Under the pieces are notes generated by a model. The model was not told the DNA's origin. It searched no databases and saw only the letters and a list, made by a program, of their open reading frames with translations. The translations under genes and the position numbers were made by a program. Source: Trochalopteron elliotii (taxonomy: Eukaryota > Chordata > Aves > Passeriformes > Leiothrichidae). Taken from it: a stretch of 64,000 nucleotides of DNA. Of this stretch, positions 24,931-38,300 are shown piece by piece (positions within the stretch are counted from its first letter, which is position 1; each line of letters opens with the position of its first letter). The stretch spans positions 5,058,904-5,122,903 of the forward strand of contig JANPWX010000449.1 in assembly GCA_024734555.1 (NCBI GenBank), given 5' to 3'.

Positions 24931-26994
24931 AAAGAGAATCTGGCTTATAGAAAATTACTTAAAAGCAAAATTCAATGAAAAAAACAAAAGGAAAGGGAGA
25001 GGAGGAGTGTGGAGCAAAGAGACCAGTGACAGTCAAGTTTTGCTATGCTAAGCCCATACTGAAACACGTCAGGAACAAAAAAAGATGCACATCTGTTTTC
25101 CATGCACCAGTAAGAATCCCAGATGTGTCACAGTATCCATGGGAAAACTGTATTTCCTGTAATCGTACTGGGTTACAAAGGTATCAACTTCTGCTAATCC
25201 AAACTAATGAGAGAACACAAGTCACGCTGTCATTTTGGAACCCGGTCCAACTAAATTGTCAATATGCTCAGGAAGTAGTTGCATCTGGATTATTCATAAT
25301 AACATTGTCATGAGAGTCTAAGACACATCAGGAGATGGGCTTAGCAATGTTTGCAAGCAGAGTGAATTCAAGTGAATGCTTTTACATAGATGACAACCCC
25401 ATATTCACATATGCATAGACACACACATCCTACTGAGGAAGCCACAATTCCAGTTAAGGTTTGCTCTTTGCTGGTGTTCTTGGAATGGACGCAACAGAAA
25501 AACTGGTATTACAGACCTCCCAAAAATTTCAGTGCTTTCTACAGCCTGGAGACCTGCTATTCATTTCTCATGCATGCAGACTTGCTGTCTGGAATTGTTT
25601 TTCCTACTGACTTTTTATTCCTTTTCCATTTTGTGGAAGAGAAAGGAAGAACTTTCAGGAAGCCAACAGGGGTCCATATTGCTTTCTGGTCTTCAGAAAA
25701 CCAAACAAAAAGCAGTCATCTGGTGCAATTTGGTCACAGCTCCAACAGAGCCATTTACAATGTAATTTTTTGGAGTTCAGATGCCCACCAAGCATACAAG
25801 AGATTCTAAAACATGTATTTATTTCCCACTTTCCAATTTCTCAAAAAAGCATTTTGATTCCTCTTGCAGAACATTGTTTAAAGCTTAGATTTCTTTTGGG
25901 CTGTGCAATGATGATTCTTGCTGTTAGGGTTGGCAAGAAAAACATTCAGTTTCGTACACATTGCATTTTTTAAACATCTTTTCTGAGGCACAATACTGAA
26001 ATGACAAAACAATGACAGGCTCAAGAACAGCCATTATCCTATTTGGGGATTAATGGTACTCCCTCATATGGAGTGTGGGACGCTCACATTTTTCTAATGT
26101 AAGCCATAGAGGCTAAGCTCGGTTTTTCTCACTCCCCTTAAACACTGACTGCTCTTAATAACTTCTTGTCTTACCAGACATCCTAATCTATTAAAAAAAA
26201 GCCCAAACCATAAAAACAAAGCATTTTACAGTAATGCTTGCTTTAATATGAGCAAAATATTTCACCAAAAACAAATGGAAAAAGAAACCTCAGGTGGCTC
26301 TTCTTGCAAAACTGCTAAAACCAGCAACAAGCATGAAATACACCTACCTCACACTTCTAAGTGAAGGGAAGTGGAACCCTATACTACCACTCTCCAGGAT
26401 GCAATGCTTAGCCTCACTGAAAACCAGACCGGAAACTCTGAACTGTCTTACAGATTGCAGTTTGTAGAGCATGGCTCCCTAAGTTTGTGAAGACACACCT
26501 GGAGAGACAGTTTTACTGTGGGAACACAGCCTTTCTCCATTTGTAAACAATCACACTGATTCTGAATGGGTGTTCATTTATTTTTAGTCATCAACAGTCA
26601 GACCAAAAAACTTATTCAATGTGTTCACAAGGGAACAGATCTTAGCAAAATTAATCTCGTCTCCTGTAAACAATAGCCTTCATGTGTGAACAAGAGTAGG
26701 CTTTATTATTCAGCTATTTGCCATTCATTCTCATGCCTCAAAAGCTTTTCTTCTGTCCAGAGAGCAAGAACATCACATAATTTAGGTAACCAGTACACGC
26801 AATGCAACAAATGGCAAACATCAAGGAAGAGCTCATGAAAAATAAAAAAGCTGAAAATTCTTTGGCAAATGCCCAGAAGTCATGAAAGTTCTGAGAACAG
26901 AAGAAGGATGTTATAGTGTCCTCAATATTTTTATGACTAGCAATTTCATAAGCTTCCTACGAGTTTGTTGAGGAGGAAATAGCAATGTATAAAC

Positions 26995-27114
26995 AAACCA
27001 TGAGGACATGGTCTAGTGGTGGACTTGGCAGTGCTGGGATAATGGTTGGACTTGATGATCTTTAAAGTTTTTCCCTACATAAACAATTCCACAATTCTAT
27101 GATTCTATTCTATA
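26995..27114 (+). mobile_element. CR1 LINE 3'-end fragment
   Basis: The stretch contains ACATGGTCTAGTGGTGGACT, GGTTGGACTTGATGATCTTT and the terminal ATTCTATGATTCTATTCTAT tail. These are the end of an avian CR1 in plus orientation, truncated to little more than 110 bases. Confidence 0.9.
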
Positions 27115-27284
27115 AAAATCTGTGGGGTAACCACACTGAAATAGATACCATGATCTCAGTCACAGCAGACAGAATTTTTCTTGTTTTTTGTTATCTGAGC
27201 TATCCTAGCTATTAAATATGTCATTCCTTCAGAAAAAGGAGTTGACATTTAGCTGCAGAGATCTGTGACTAGGAACAGGCAATA

Positions 27285-27425
27285 AATTAGATAAGAATGT
27301 AAGAACAACTGTACCGAATCAGACCAAAGTCCATCTAGTCCAGTACTGTGGCCTTGGAAGCAGACATAACAGAGAGCCCAGTATGCAATGGATGGTACCC
27401 TGGAGACAAATGGCACAAATGAAGG
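27285..27425 (+). repeat. Old interspersed repeat resembling a family common in turtles and crocodilians
   Basis: The motifs GTAAGAACAACTGTACCGAA and TCAGACCAAAGTCCATCTAG, followed by TCCAGTACTGT, resemble a repeat I know from reptile genomes (reading roughly TAAGAA...GGGTCAGACCAAAGGTCC). The family name and exact boundaries are not certain to me, and the orientation given is only that of the remembered motif. Confidence 0.5.
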
Positions 27426-29149
27426 ATTCACTGAAGCCTTTGAAGATTGTTTTCTAGTTATGATAGAGAAAAGGTTCCAGGGAGTGCCAAACAGGATGCA
27501 ATCATGTTTTGTTCTTACTGAAGTTTAAGTGAGACAGTAAATTTGAACATCAAATAGCTTCCTAAGAGATGTGAAGTTTTGTGATAAGCACATACAGAAA
27601 CAAATCCCCTAAGTTTGAACTCCATGTCATCTTTAATTTTTACCTTTGAAAAAGTCATTACTCATGGTGGAAGGAGACTGATATTTTGGAGTCAGAAATA
27701 ATGAACCTGTCTTCATCCTACAAAAATACTTTGTCCATGCTAAAATCAGCATGTATTGAAATTAAATTAATTAGCGTTTCAGAGTCTATATAGGAAAAGG
27801 GTCACTAATTTTCATGTTGTCTTGGTGAATATAAGTTAAGAATAACCACCATGAGCAAATTCTTGAAGACAAATAGACTTGTAACATAGAGAAGAAACTG
27901 TTCAGTCTTTCTATATTTATATCCCTTTCAGTATCTATGAACCGATAGTCAGATATGACAGTTTCTCCTCAGAAAATCCAAGTCTGGACAAAGGTTGCTA
28001 AATGCAAAAGATTTTCTACTTAAGTAAAAGGACTTGAGTTCAGCTCCCGAACCACTCACATGTACAAAGGTACAGTTAGCTAAATCAGATTTGAAATTAT
28101 CTATAAACACTGGACTGCATTTAAATAAATATGCATTTTGGTCAAAAAGACAACTGAATAATGAAACTGTTCTCTAAGTTCAAGCAACCAGTGTGCTTGA
28201 ACACATTTTTAAAACATTATAAGGAAGGTGCAGTAACCAAGACAGCCTATACAACGAGGTCTGTAAATTGGGAAAGATAAAAAACATACACAGCTGCAAA
28301 CAGAAATAGCAAATAAATAAAAGATCAAAGTCTTATAACCGTGGACTACAAATACAACTTTTTGAGTATACTGTTCTACTTTAAAGATTGGAATGGTAGT
28401 GGTTTTCATTGTCCTACTTGAAATGCCCCCCAGATGCCTGATTTTCAGACCAGAAAGCTCAATAATTTTCTTACTAACATAACACCTTGAGGTCATTGCA
28501 TTTACTAAAGACAAAAAAATTCACAGAATAACTTATTGGAATAACAGGGAGATACATGCGTCATTTCATATTATGTATTTGTTGTCACAGTCAAGAAAAA
28601 GAAAAGATTTCTTCAAGTTAAGGTCTTGTAACAGTCTGCTTCTTTTAAGTAAATCATATTGATGTTCCCAAAGGAAACAATAACTCTAATTCTGCAAAGT
28701 GTTTTTTGTGGCTACAGAGTGGGTGCCACTATGCAGAAATTACTGTAGTAAAGCAGTAACAACAGCAGTTAGTCCCTTTCCCAAAGAATTGTATGGCAGT
28801 TAAAACATCTCCCTATTTTTAGGATTCGTTTTCTTCTGGTAAAGGTTTTTACTAATTTTTTTCATCCATTTTTTAAAATGCAGCACAAATGGACCTACTA
28901 CAAAGTCAGTTGTCACAGAAAGAAAAACAGGTATTCTACAGAGAGATGGTAGAAACGACAAATTTTCAGAAAGGCACATAGGGATTTAATTACTCACTTT
29001 CCATTAAAATTTTTGTAAGAAGTGTCACTACTTCTACAGGAAAATGAAAATACATGCTGTTGTAAAGAACATGTTACGTCTCCCAGATGAACATCAAATT
29101 TTAACAATGTAAACCTACCATCACAGTACCTGGGCCAGAATAATTAAAG

Positions 29150-29374
29150 AGCTCAGTAAAGTCTGGATCTGCGTGGCTGGGAAGCAGCCCGGCTGAAAGG
29201 AATCTGGAGGTCAGGCTGGCAGGGTCAGCAGTGCACTGCTGCAGCAACAGAGGCACACTGGATCCTGGGCTGCATCTACAGGGGCATCACTGGCAGAGAT
29301 GGAGATGTCACCATCCCACTCTGCTCGGCCTTTGTCAGGCTGCATCAGAGCACCATGCCCAGTGCTGGCCCCAC
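29150..29374 (+). mobile_element. CR1 LINE, left part, interrupted by a solo LTR
   Basis: CR1 ORF2-derived sequence in plus orientation, with motifs such as GGATCCTGGGCTGCATCTAC following a diverged region. It stops abruptly in GGCCCCAC, where the LTR begins, and resumes at 29831 with CCACTGTTCAGGAAAGACAC. The two halves together make one 5'-truncated element. Confidence 0.85.
29371..29374. repeat. Target-site duplication (left) of the solo LTR
   Basis: CCAC here is repeated at 29831-29834 directly after the CATCA end of the LTR. Four bases can match by chance, but the position against TGATG/CATCA termini and within a split CR1 supports it. Confidence 0.65.
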
Positions 29375-29830
29375 TGATGCCTTAAGTTTTAGCCTTCATG
29401 ATTTTCAGATTCTGTGCTGCCTAAGGGTGTAGTTCTGAGCCTCATATTAGGTGCTGGTGGGCTCTCTTCAGAGAGTAGGGAGACCAAACAAACCCCTTTC
29501 CAGGTGAAGTCTAAGAACAATGAGTAGAAGTTTCAGGCCCAAAAGCATAAACAACGGTGGCCTGAAGGAAGGAACAAGAAGGATGGGACCTCACAACCTG
29601 AAGCTGTAATTGGATAATTAAACCCCAATATGCAAATAGACCAAAATTTATAAAAATGTAAGACCTTGTGACCGGTCATCCATTTTGTGACCATTTTAAG
29701 TCCACCTTGGCTGTAGCCTTGGCCAGGCCCTGTCCTGTCCAAGGTGTATCCTAAAGGTCTTTCAACAAACACCTACTTTATTCTCTAGCTTTGTCAAGTC
29801 TCTGTTTAAGTCAGCATTCCTAAGACATCA
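29375..29830 (+). mobile_element. Solo LTR of an endogenous retrovirus, 456 bases
   Basis: The element begins TGATG and ends CATCA, perfect inverted termini of the TG...CA retroviral kind, and is flanked on both sides by CCAC (29371-29374 and 29831-29834), a 4-base target-site duplication. It splits a CR1 element cleanly. A TATA-like TTTATAAAA lies at 29647-29655, which suggests plus orientation. There is no internal gag, pol or env sequence, so this is the remnant of LTR-LTR recombination. A 4-base duplication fits gammaretrovirus-like (class I) elements, but I cannot name the family. It lies antisense to GUCY1A2. Confidence 0.75.
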
Positions 29831-30320
29831 CCACTGTTCAGGAAAGACACAGACAAACTGGAGTGTCCAAAGGAAAAACACAAAGATAATCATGAGGCTG
29901 GAGAATCTGCCCTGTGAGGGAAGCCTGAAGGAGCTGGGCCTTTTCTCCCCACAGAAGAGACACCTCAGGGAGGAAACTCATCACAGTATTCCAGTACTTA
30001 AAAGGGCAGATACAAATAAGACAGAAAGTCTCAGAGGACACATGGACATGACAACAGGTGACAGGTACAACTTGCACCAAGAGAGGTTTCATCTCAGCAT
30101 AAGAAAGAAATACTTTACAGTGAGAACAACCATTGGAACAACATCCCCAGGGATATGGTGAAGTCCCCATCAGTGGAGGTGTTCAGGCTGTCATTGAACA
30201 GGGTGCTCAATAATGTCATCTGGGCACAAAAGATTGGACCAGCTGATTTTCTGAAATCCTTTCCAACCTTAAAGGTTGTTCTGTGATTTTGATAACTTAT
30301 GATAACTTTTGATAACTTTG
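29831..30320 (+). mobile_element. CR1 LINE, right part with 3' end, after the solo LTR
   Basis: It continues the CR1 reverse-transcriptase coding remnant (plus-strand frames show GSLKELGLFSPQKRHL and ERFHLSIRKKYFTV) through to the 3' UTR with CCTTTCCAACCTTAAAGG and TTCTGTGA. Instead of several ATTCTATG octamers, the tail continues with three 10-base units of the form GATAACTTNT at 30291-30320. Confidence 0.9.
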
Positions 30321-31988
30321 TTCTAATAGCTTTTGGGCATTTTAGATATTAAAATAAGGCATTAGAATATTTAGCTAAATGTCAAGAATTATCTTATCTT
30401 ATTCATCTAGGAAAACTGTATGTCAGCAAGAAATTATCCAGTGCTTCTGCTTTATGGCATGGAGATTTTGCAGGAGGGTAAAATGAGGTCTCAGAAATAC
30501 ATCTCTTCTCATCCTCTTTCTCAGAGCTGATTATTTTCCTGGAATGAAGTTCTAAAGCCAGACAAAGAACAGGTCTTTCTTCAGGATAGTGATCACTTCG
30601 ACCCCTCCAAGTTCTGCCAGGTGGAAAAATCCTTGTATATTCTAATCCACTTTTCCTTATACCGGTTTCCCCTTTCTTTTTATTGACGCAATCAAATAGG
30701 TCACATGGTAGGACTGAACATCCTCCCATTATTTGCGCCTTGTTTTCCCTACTCCTCCATTAAAAACTAAAGTTTTTGCCTCTCCTCTCTTTTTAAAATA
30801 CTAAGGCAAAACCAAAATCCAATATAAATATGGAGACTGTTTTGCTAAAAAAAAGTTCAAATTATTCAACATAAAGTCTCTGAAGAGGATTAATTGCATT
30901 GAATTACTTTTACCCTAGTTTAGATTTAAAGGAGGCATTTGAACAGAAAAGGCTGTTGCAAATCCCTCAGAAGTATTGGCATTTTTTCCAAAATACTCTA
31001 TGTCTCATATGAAAGGAAGCTGAAATACCATGAAACATTTAGTTTATGGATTTAGTTATGACAGGAAATGCATTCTTCCTTAGGGAACTAAACTATTCTG
31101 AAACCGTTGAACAATGTTGCTGAACTTGTCAGCTTCAAAAAGAAGGCCAAGTATAATCCTCCAGCACCCACCCTCTATTTGAACCGTTCACTCAAATATA
31201 GCACAGTGTAATGACTCACTGTTTAGCTCAGAATAATGACAACAGTTATGCCATAGAGTTTTTTAACTGGTGCTTAAAACTGCAGACTTTGATTTTTCTT
31301 CTCTGAACTGTGCGTATTGGAGAGAATGGGGGAAGTCAAGTAGCAAACTGCCACTAACAAATCTACTTTCTTCTTCTTAAGCTTGCAGAGCAGATGCTGG
31401 CAGCTGCTCCTAAAAATGCTGGAACTGTGGATGCCAGAGTACTGAGCCAGATCTGCATAAAGGTTAACATTTCTACAGGATTACCCAGCGGGGTTGAGAA
31501 AGGCACTGATTTCCATGAGACAACCCACAGGCAGCTCCTCTGGGACTCAGTGCAAGGATCTGCTTGTAATCCAGGGTCAGGAAAGAGGACGAGAACCAAG
31601 GTGCTTTTCCTTGCAACGTGAAAAAGCTTTGCATCTTTCTACCAGTGAGCATAATCCTCCTAGAAAAATTACATTAAAGGGACAAGAGAACTAATAGGTC
31701 ATGGAGAGGGGAACAATGCCCTTCAAATGTGTAATGGAATCCATCCAGTACAAAACACTGCAGGCAGCTCAGCTCTCTTTTGTTTGGTTTTGTATTTCCA
31801 GGTGCACTTTATCCAAAACTACTCATACAGTAGCAGACAAGGGAGAGGGGAGGAGGAGTAGACGGGACAAGGCTCTTTCTTGAATCTTTTTCTCCAGGCT
31901 GCATCTGGGTGAAAGAAGGAGCTATGTTAGCACTGTCACCTAGCCCACAGATGCCCAAGCCACATTATCCAGGAGGATGTGTTACTTT

Positions 31989-32017
31989 TGCACACTGTAA
32001 GGCCTGCACACTGTAAG
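31989..32017. repeat. Short direct repeat, period 16
   Basis: TGCACACTGTAAG occurs at 31989-32001 and 32005-32017 without mismatch. Confidence 0.85.
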
Positions 32018-35000
32018 ATGGTATAATACCATCTCTTTCTTCTAGGGGAGGTTCAGACCAAATGATGAAGTAGATTTGCCCTATTCACTGCTGAAATGTA
32101 CAATTTATGGTAGACTGTGACTCCAGGTAAAGTAAACCATTTGGATTAGGTGACTAAACTGTTGAGACCCTTGGAAGAGAGACATAAACTGGGTATCAGT
32201 GATTTAATATTGTACAGTTTAGAAAAGCCAATGTACATAACTGAGATTACAGCAGTAAACAAGTATCACCAGCACTGGACAGAAGAGGCTTTTCAGGCAG
32301 GCAAAGCACAAAGCAGCAGCTGACAGCTCGGTCACTGAAGGGAGAGGCAGACACAGTGCAGCACAGGGCGGCAGCTGCCTGACAGCACCTCAGCAGCTGG
32401 ACACTGAGGTAACAACCACCTCTACAGCTTCAAAGGGCATGGCATTTTCATCTCTGCACCTCCCTCTGAGGCCCCTGGGATCACCTGTGCCTATTAACCC
32501 AGTGAGGTACCAATTCAAGCCTAGCATTTTCTGGTCATGCTTACTGCATAAAAGGCAATCAAGCACTGTTTTTATGCATAGTCTGTGCTGTTTCTCAGTG
32601 TATTACTGCTTATCTTCTCTGAGTCCTTGCAGGCTTGTGTATTTTCATATCATTACTTTTTTTCAATTTTTGTGTAATGTTTTTCATCTCTTCTCCATCT
32701 CAGGAGATAAGAAAAAATACTCTTGTAGTATAGTGGAAACCTGACTTTTAAATTTTTATATGACAAGAAATATACCAATGGAAGAAGAGAACATACATTT
32801 AGGACTTAGGAGAAATAAAATTTCAGCACTCAGCTAGCCTGGATTCCCTAGCCTAATTCTTTAAACATTCATGAATTACTTCAAATTTTATGTCTCTACC
32901 ATATACAAACACGTAACATCGTTGTACACGCTGCAATTCTAGAACTTTAGTTTTCTGTCTATTCTTCCCTTCATAAAGATGCAACAATATCAAGCTTTTG
33001 AAATGCTATATACACCTTAGATTTAATTACTTATTCACCTGGTGGGTTATGTTTCTATTGTTATTGTTGCTTACTTTTATCTGAAGAGTCAATGTAAAAT
33101 TATAACAACAGAAAATTTCAGCTTCAGCATGGGAGTCCTCCACTGACTGTAAGTCAAAGCCAGAACGTGAGGTTCTGGCAGCTGCAAAAAATGTCCCAAC
33201 CCAAGCCCAGGGGCAAAACTGTATCATAGGATATCTTCCATCCTAGATAAATGAGAATGCAGAGGTCTTTTTCCTCAAAGATCACAAGTTCAATGCTTTA
33301 CTCTCTTTAAAAAGAGTAAAGAGAGTTCTGGGGTTTTTTTCCCCAGGTCATTGTCCCAGCAACTATTGGTATTTATTACTCTGAAGTGAGTTTTGATCAG
33401 TGATTTAACAATATCTGGTAGATGTGCCCAATAATTTGTTTCTTATCATAAAGTTTTCTCAGCCAAAAAGTATTTTCTGTGGAAAATTCCCAACCAGTTC
33501 TACTACTAGCCAGACATCTGGAGCATTAGTTGGAGGCGTTTGTGTCTGGAATGACTGCTGAACCGTGGGAGATGTCACACTGCGACCTTAAAGCTAACCC
33601 CACAACCCAGCTGCATATCCTGTGGCCCCTGCAGGGATCTAAACCTTGAAATCCTTGCTGGTTTTTCCTCTGCATGTACTTATAGCACCTAGAGAAGGAA
33701 ATGAAAGTATCTGCTCACTGTGAGGCACCAGGAAAAAGCTAGGAGGCACCTACAAGCTAGGTGCAGCCATCACAGCAAGGCTTAGTATTCCTTAAGGAAC
33801 AGAACTATGACTGAATTACAGAGGCAGTTCCATACACAGCTAGATCTACACACTGTGAGTCAAAGAGCTGTGAACATGTAGTAATTACTGTGAACTGATC
33901 AACTGTGGGAAAGTTCACTAGGTGCCCGGGGTAACTACCCTGGTTTCTACAAGTGTGCTTTACCTCTGCCACAGAGACAAGAATAGATGGAATGGCACTT
34001 GCGCTTCCTACTTGCCCGAGACAAAATGTCAGAGCACGTGGCATGGGAGGAGAATGACAAAACCTCTTCTTAGCTGATCCTCACGTTATTAATTAGCTCC
34101 TTGCTTGTCTTTTAGGTCTCTCTCTCCCAGCAGTCATTAAAAAAATATCCTCATAACTTTCTAGTTTACTCAAGATGGGCTTACATTGGGTTGCCAATCC
34201 CAGTATCCTGCCTCTGCATGGGAAGACGGATCCTTACGTTGTGCAGAATCAAGTCCTCGTAGCTTTGAAAAATTCTCTTTAGCATCTACTGCAGACTTCA
34301 CCTAAGAACTGAAATGAGTACCATCTGAAAGAATGATCAACCCTTTGGGAAACTTCCCTCTTCAGCACACTAAGTGCCAGTCTAACTTTTCAGACCAGTT
34401 TCTTACACACAGCTGCTGCTGTACACCTACTAGCCATATAAACCCCACTTTGCCTTATTACTGCAACACAAGCAGTAACACTGTCCTACAGTGGGTGTAA
34501 CATACCATTGTATTTGACAAAGTCCCTTCAAACAAAGGTAGTTGCAAATAATGGGTGTGGTCTGGGGTTTTTAAAGATTATTATTAAAATCACACAAAAG
34601 GAAGCAGTTGAGTGAAAACGACTGGAGGGCTGAGGAAAGTGAATTTTCTTAGAGCAGTCTAAAAAAACACAATTTCCCACATTCCTGGGGAAATGTGCTT
34701 CAATCAGCTCCTCTCGTTTTGCATTTCCAGAGACACTGGGCCAAACTGAGGAAGTACAGTCATGAACTATCCCACGTCCAGAGAATCATCATCAGGGCTG
34801 ACTTTGCCTCACCATCTCCCAAGCATGCTGCCAAGAAAAAGTCCCAAGCTTCCCTGACATGCAGCTCTGCATGCTCCCCAAAGCTGTTGTGATCCTCTAA
34901 TGCTGGTAAACCTGTGAAACTACAAGCTCTTGAAAGTCTCTTAATGCAAAGATTTCTTTTGTGGAACTGTTTCTCATTTTTTCTTTCAACACAAGGATAT

Positions 35001-38000
35001 TTCTAATTTCAAGTTCTGGAGGCTGAAGTAGGATATGATATACCTCCTAGAGTCTGATGTAGACATTAGGTACACGGCAAAGTTGCTAGGAGACCACAGA
35101 TGGAGCAAAGAGCATTGCAGTAATGCAGCAGCTTTTCACACAGGGCTGATGAGAATGCCTGCATCAGCAGTCAGCCCTTCATAACTTAAACGAAACCAGA
35201 CAACCTTTTCCTGCTTATGTAAAGATGTACCTTTGGACAGAACCATTAAATTTCTATAAAACCTGCACACCACAATCTGAATAATAACCAAGGCAAGAAA
35301 CTCTGAAAAGGATTAAACAGACAACACTTGCTACTCTCTCTCATTGTTTTTGGGAATGGTCCCTTCACTTAAAAATTAAAAATTCCATTTATACAAACAA
35401 ATGTTGGCACTTCCTACTTGTGTCCTGGACCCAAGTGGCATATCACTGAAATACAAAGGGGAATACTTAATGAACCAGCCGATGATGCTATGCACTCCAG
35501 AATTCATTGCCCATTTCTATGTTATTTAGAAAAGTGTGTCATTCACTGTGGCCATAAGCCATTACAATCCACAGAGCCCTTTTGACTCTTCTGTGCCCTT
35601 ACTCACGAGTCAGAGTTCATGCTAGTTAAAATTTACCACTTGGCAAGCAGAGATTAGAGGTTTATCAAACTCAGGCTTTCATTGTTTCAGTCATCATGAT
35701 CACAGGTATTCAAATAGACAACATAAACCAAAACTAATGCAGCTGCAAGTTTAGGTCATACATCTTAGACATGCTAAACTAATAGTTCTTCCTATAAAGA
35801 TTTATTTGTCATCTATACATGGAAAGATGAAGTATAGAAAGTCTGGATCACATCTAAAATTCAAATGGAAAAGCTGTGACTGACCAAAGTTGTGAACCTC
35901 TGTTTCAGTTCAGCTCCTTCCAGTGGGATCACCCACCCTGAGAGGTCATTAACCTGCTCACTGCTGAGGTAGGACTTACCTGACAAATATTAATTCATAT
36001 ATTTCATTATAAAGTAGACACTGCAAGCATGCCAGATGAATACAGACTAAATTTACTTTCTTCATTTAAGAGGGAGCTACAGTAACAAATTTAGCCATAC
36101 CTGTTCACACTGTCAGTGTTTGAAATTAGATAATGTTAATGCCTACACTGTTTGAGTGCAGCCTACAAAGCCAATAATAAAATAGCTTTGGCAATGCACA
36201 TTTGAAGGTTAGAAGCCTCAAGTGTGTCAAGTGCTCTATCTTGATAATAAAGAAACAACTGAGCTGAGTACCTGACTATGTGCCGTGCAAATGCAAGGTC
36301 CCACCTACCTCACCTGGGAATAAATTAATCAGATAGAAGCCAGTACCAGCTAGAAATTTTTGCACTACTCTGTTTAGAGTATTTCACAAACTAGTAATTA
36401 GAAAATGAGCAAAAAAAAAAGTGAGGGTATGTATTTGCTTCAGTTTGGAATTACAGTATTTACAGGTCTAATTCTCACGTTATGGTAACATAAAGAATTT
36501 CAAATATACAGGACATTTTTCTGCTGTAGCAGAACATTTTGCAACGTGTTTTGAATTGGTGTGGCAGGGCTCAACCTTTATGTTTTAGACAAGAACACCT
36601 GCACACAATTAATCTAAATAACTGTAGTTAATTTCAGCAGCTTCATGTAAATCATTTACTTTTCCTCTGTGAGTTCCCAGTTCTTATCTCCTCATGACCC
36701 TATTACATAAACCTTCATAGACTACAAAAATAAGCAGATAATTTTCTCTTGGTAAATCTCATTAGTGGAAACCAGGTATGTTCTGTCACAGCAGCCCTTC
36801 TGAAAAAAAAAGCTGAAAAGGAGGTCTTTCTCTTTCTTTGGGACATATACCACACATTGATTAATTAGGTAAGATTTGAAGCATGATAAAAAGTTAACTG
36901 AGTAATAATATTCTCAGGAATTCCATATCTGCACTGCAACCTTTCTCTGAAGGTCAGTGCCCTGGAGAATTCTTCTTACACTATTATCTCTAGCTATTAA
37001 AATTAATGTAGTTCCATTTTATCTTAAAAAAATGTAGTAAAATACAAATCACATCCTAAACTCAAGTAACACTCACTTAAATGTAGGAGGCAATTTTAAA
37101 TCAATATTTTCAGACTAAAGTCATAAAGTACTACATACAATGAGTTGTACAGAATATAAATCAAAAGAGTGTTTCCAAAATAAAATTCTATGCTGAAAAG
37201 ATAAAAATGAGTATCAAATTCCACATGCAGTGTCTGCAGCAAAAGTCCCTCTACTGTACTAAGGCCTTAGCTCATTCTAAAGTAATGGGATTTTGCCTCT
37301 AGTAGAACTGAGTTAAAAAAAAAAAATCACACAGGGACCTGAAGCCTTCTCCATCACTCACAGGATCAGCTCATTTTCTGTTACAAATATTTCTTCCTAA
37401 GAAGGCAGGCTGTGTTGCAACACCAATGATAGGGTTTGTGGGTGCTGCTATAATACAGCTTACTCTCTCCTTCTGCAGAATAACAGTTTTATTTATTTAT
37501 CATTACCCCTCAAGTCCCAGGCTGTTCACACAGGTACAGGGACTGCTGGCACAGAGTCTCCATCCTGCTCGTGCATTTGTGCTGCCTCTGGCTCTGCTGG
37601 AAGGGCCAAGTGCCCAAGTATGTGTCAGCTGCACCCTTGTGGTACTCTCATCAGTGTGCTATGAGCTCTGACTCAGAGCAGGGAGTAGCATCTGGATATA
37701 AACCAGACCTGCTTCATACACCTGGCCACCATCCCCAGGTCCATCACTGCTCACTGCCTGCACTAGCATTGCTCTAAGGGGCAGATTTTTCACGAAGTCT
37801 ACATGAGTGTACAAACAAGTTATTTTTGTGATCACTACAATGAATACCTTCATACGATAACTGTGTACCCATATAACAAGCCTCATTAGATCATGTGCCA
37901 GTGCACTTAATAGGTGAAAATCTTATCCTAAATTCCTGTTTATGTGATATGGTATCTTTTTAATTCATTCATTTACTAAGATATCCACTGCTATCACAGG

Positions 38001-38154
38001 GATGAACATTTCAAGAATCACAAAAAGTAAATCCTTGCATTCTGGTGAATTCAGCCTTGAGATGACAACAAAATACATCCAGCAAAGTAATTTAGAAAAT
38101 ACATATATTCCATAAATCTTCACACAGGGCAACCTAAAAGTTAAGTCATATATT

Positions 38155-38300
38155 TAGGAGCACTGTCCAACTGCCTAAGCATGTACAGGCTTGGGGCCAT
38201 GGCCACTTTCCCGAGAACCTCGTTTGAGTGCTTGACCACATCTTCCTTATATCCAATCTGAACTTCCCCTGATGCTGCTTCAAGACAATTTTATGCACAT
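38155..38300 (-). mobile_element. CR1 LINE fragment
   Basis: AGGCTTGGGGCCATGGCCAC, ATATCCAATCTGAACTTCCC and CTGATGCTGCTTCAAGACAA match the reverse complement of the CR1 region just upstream of its 3' UTR. Neither the octamer tail nor the ORF2 core is present, so both ends are lost. Confidence 0.8.

Noticed and set aside
25390..25809. Plus-strand open frame of 139 codons
   Set aside because: No recognisable motif or repeat; a run of this length can occur by chance in 64 kb over six frames.
31363..31621. Overlapping open frames on both strands in a G+C-richer patch
   Set aside because: I considered a processed pseudogene but recognised no parent protein, and saw no poly-A tail or flanking repeat.
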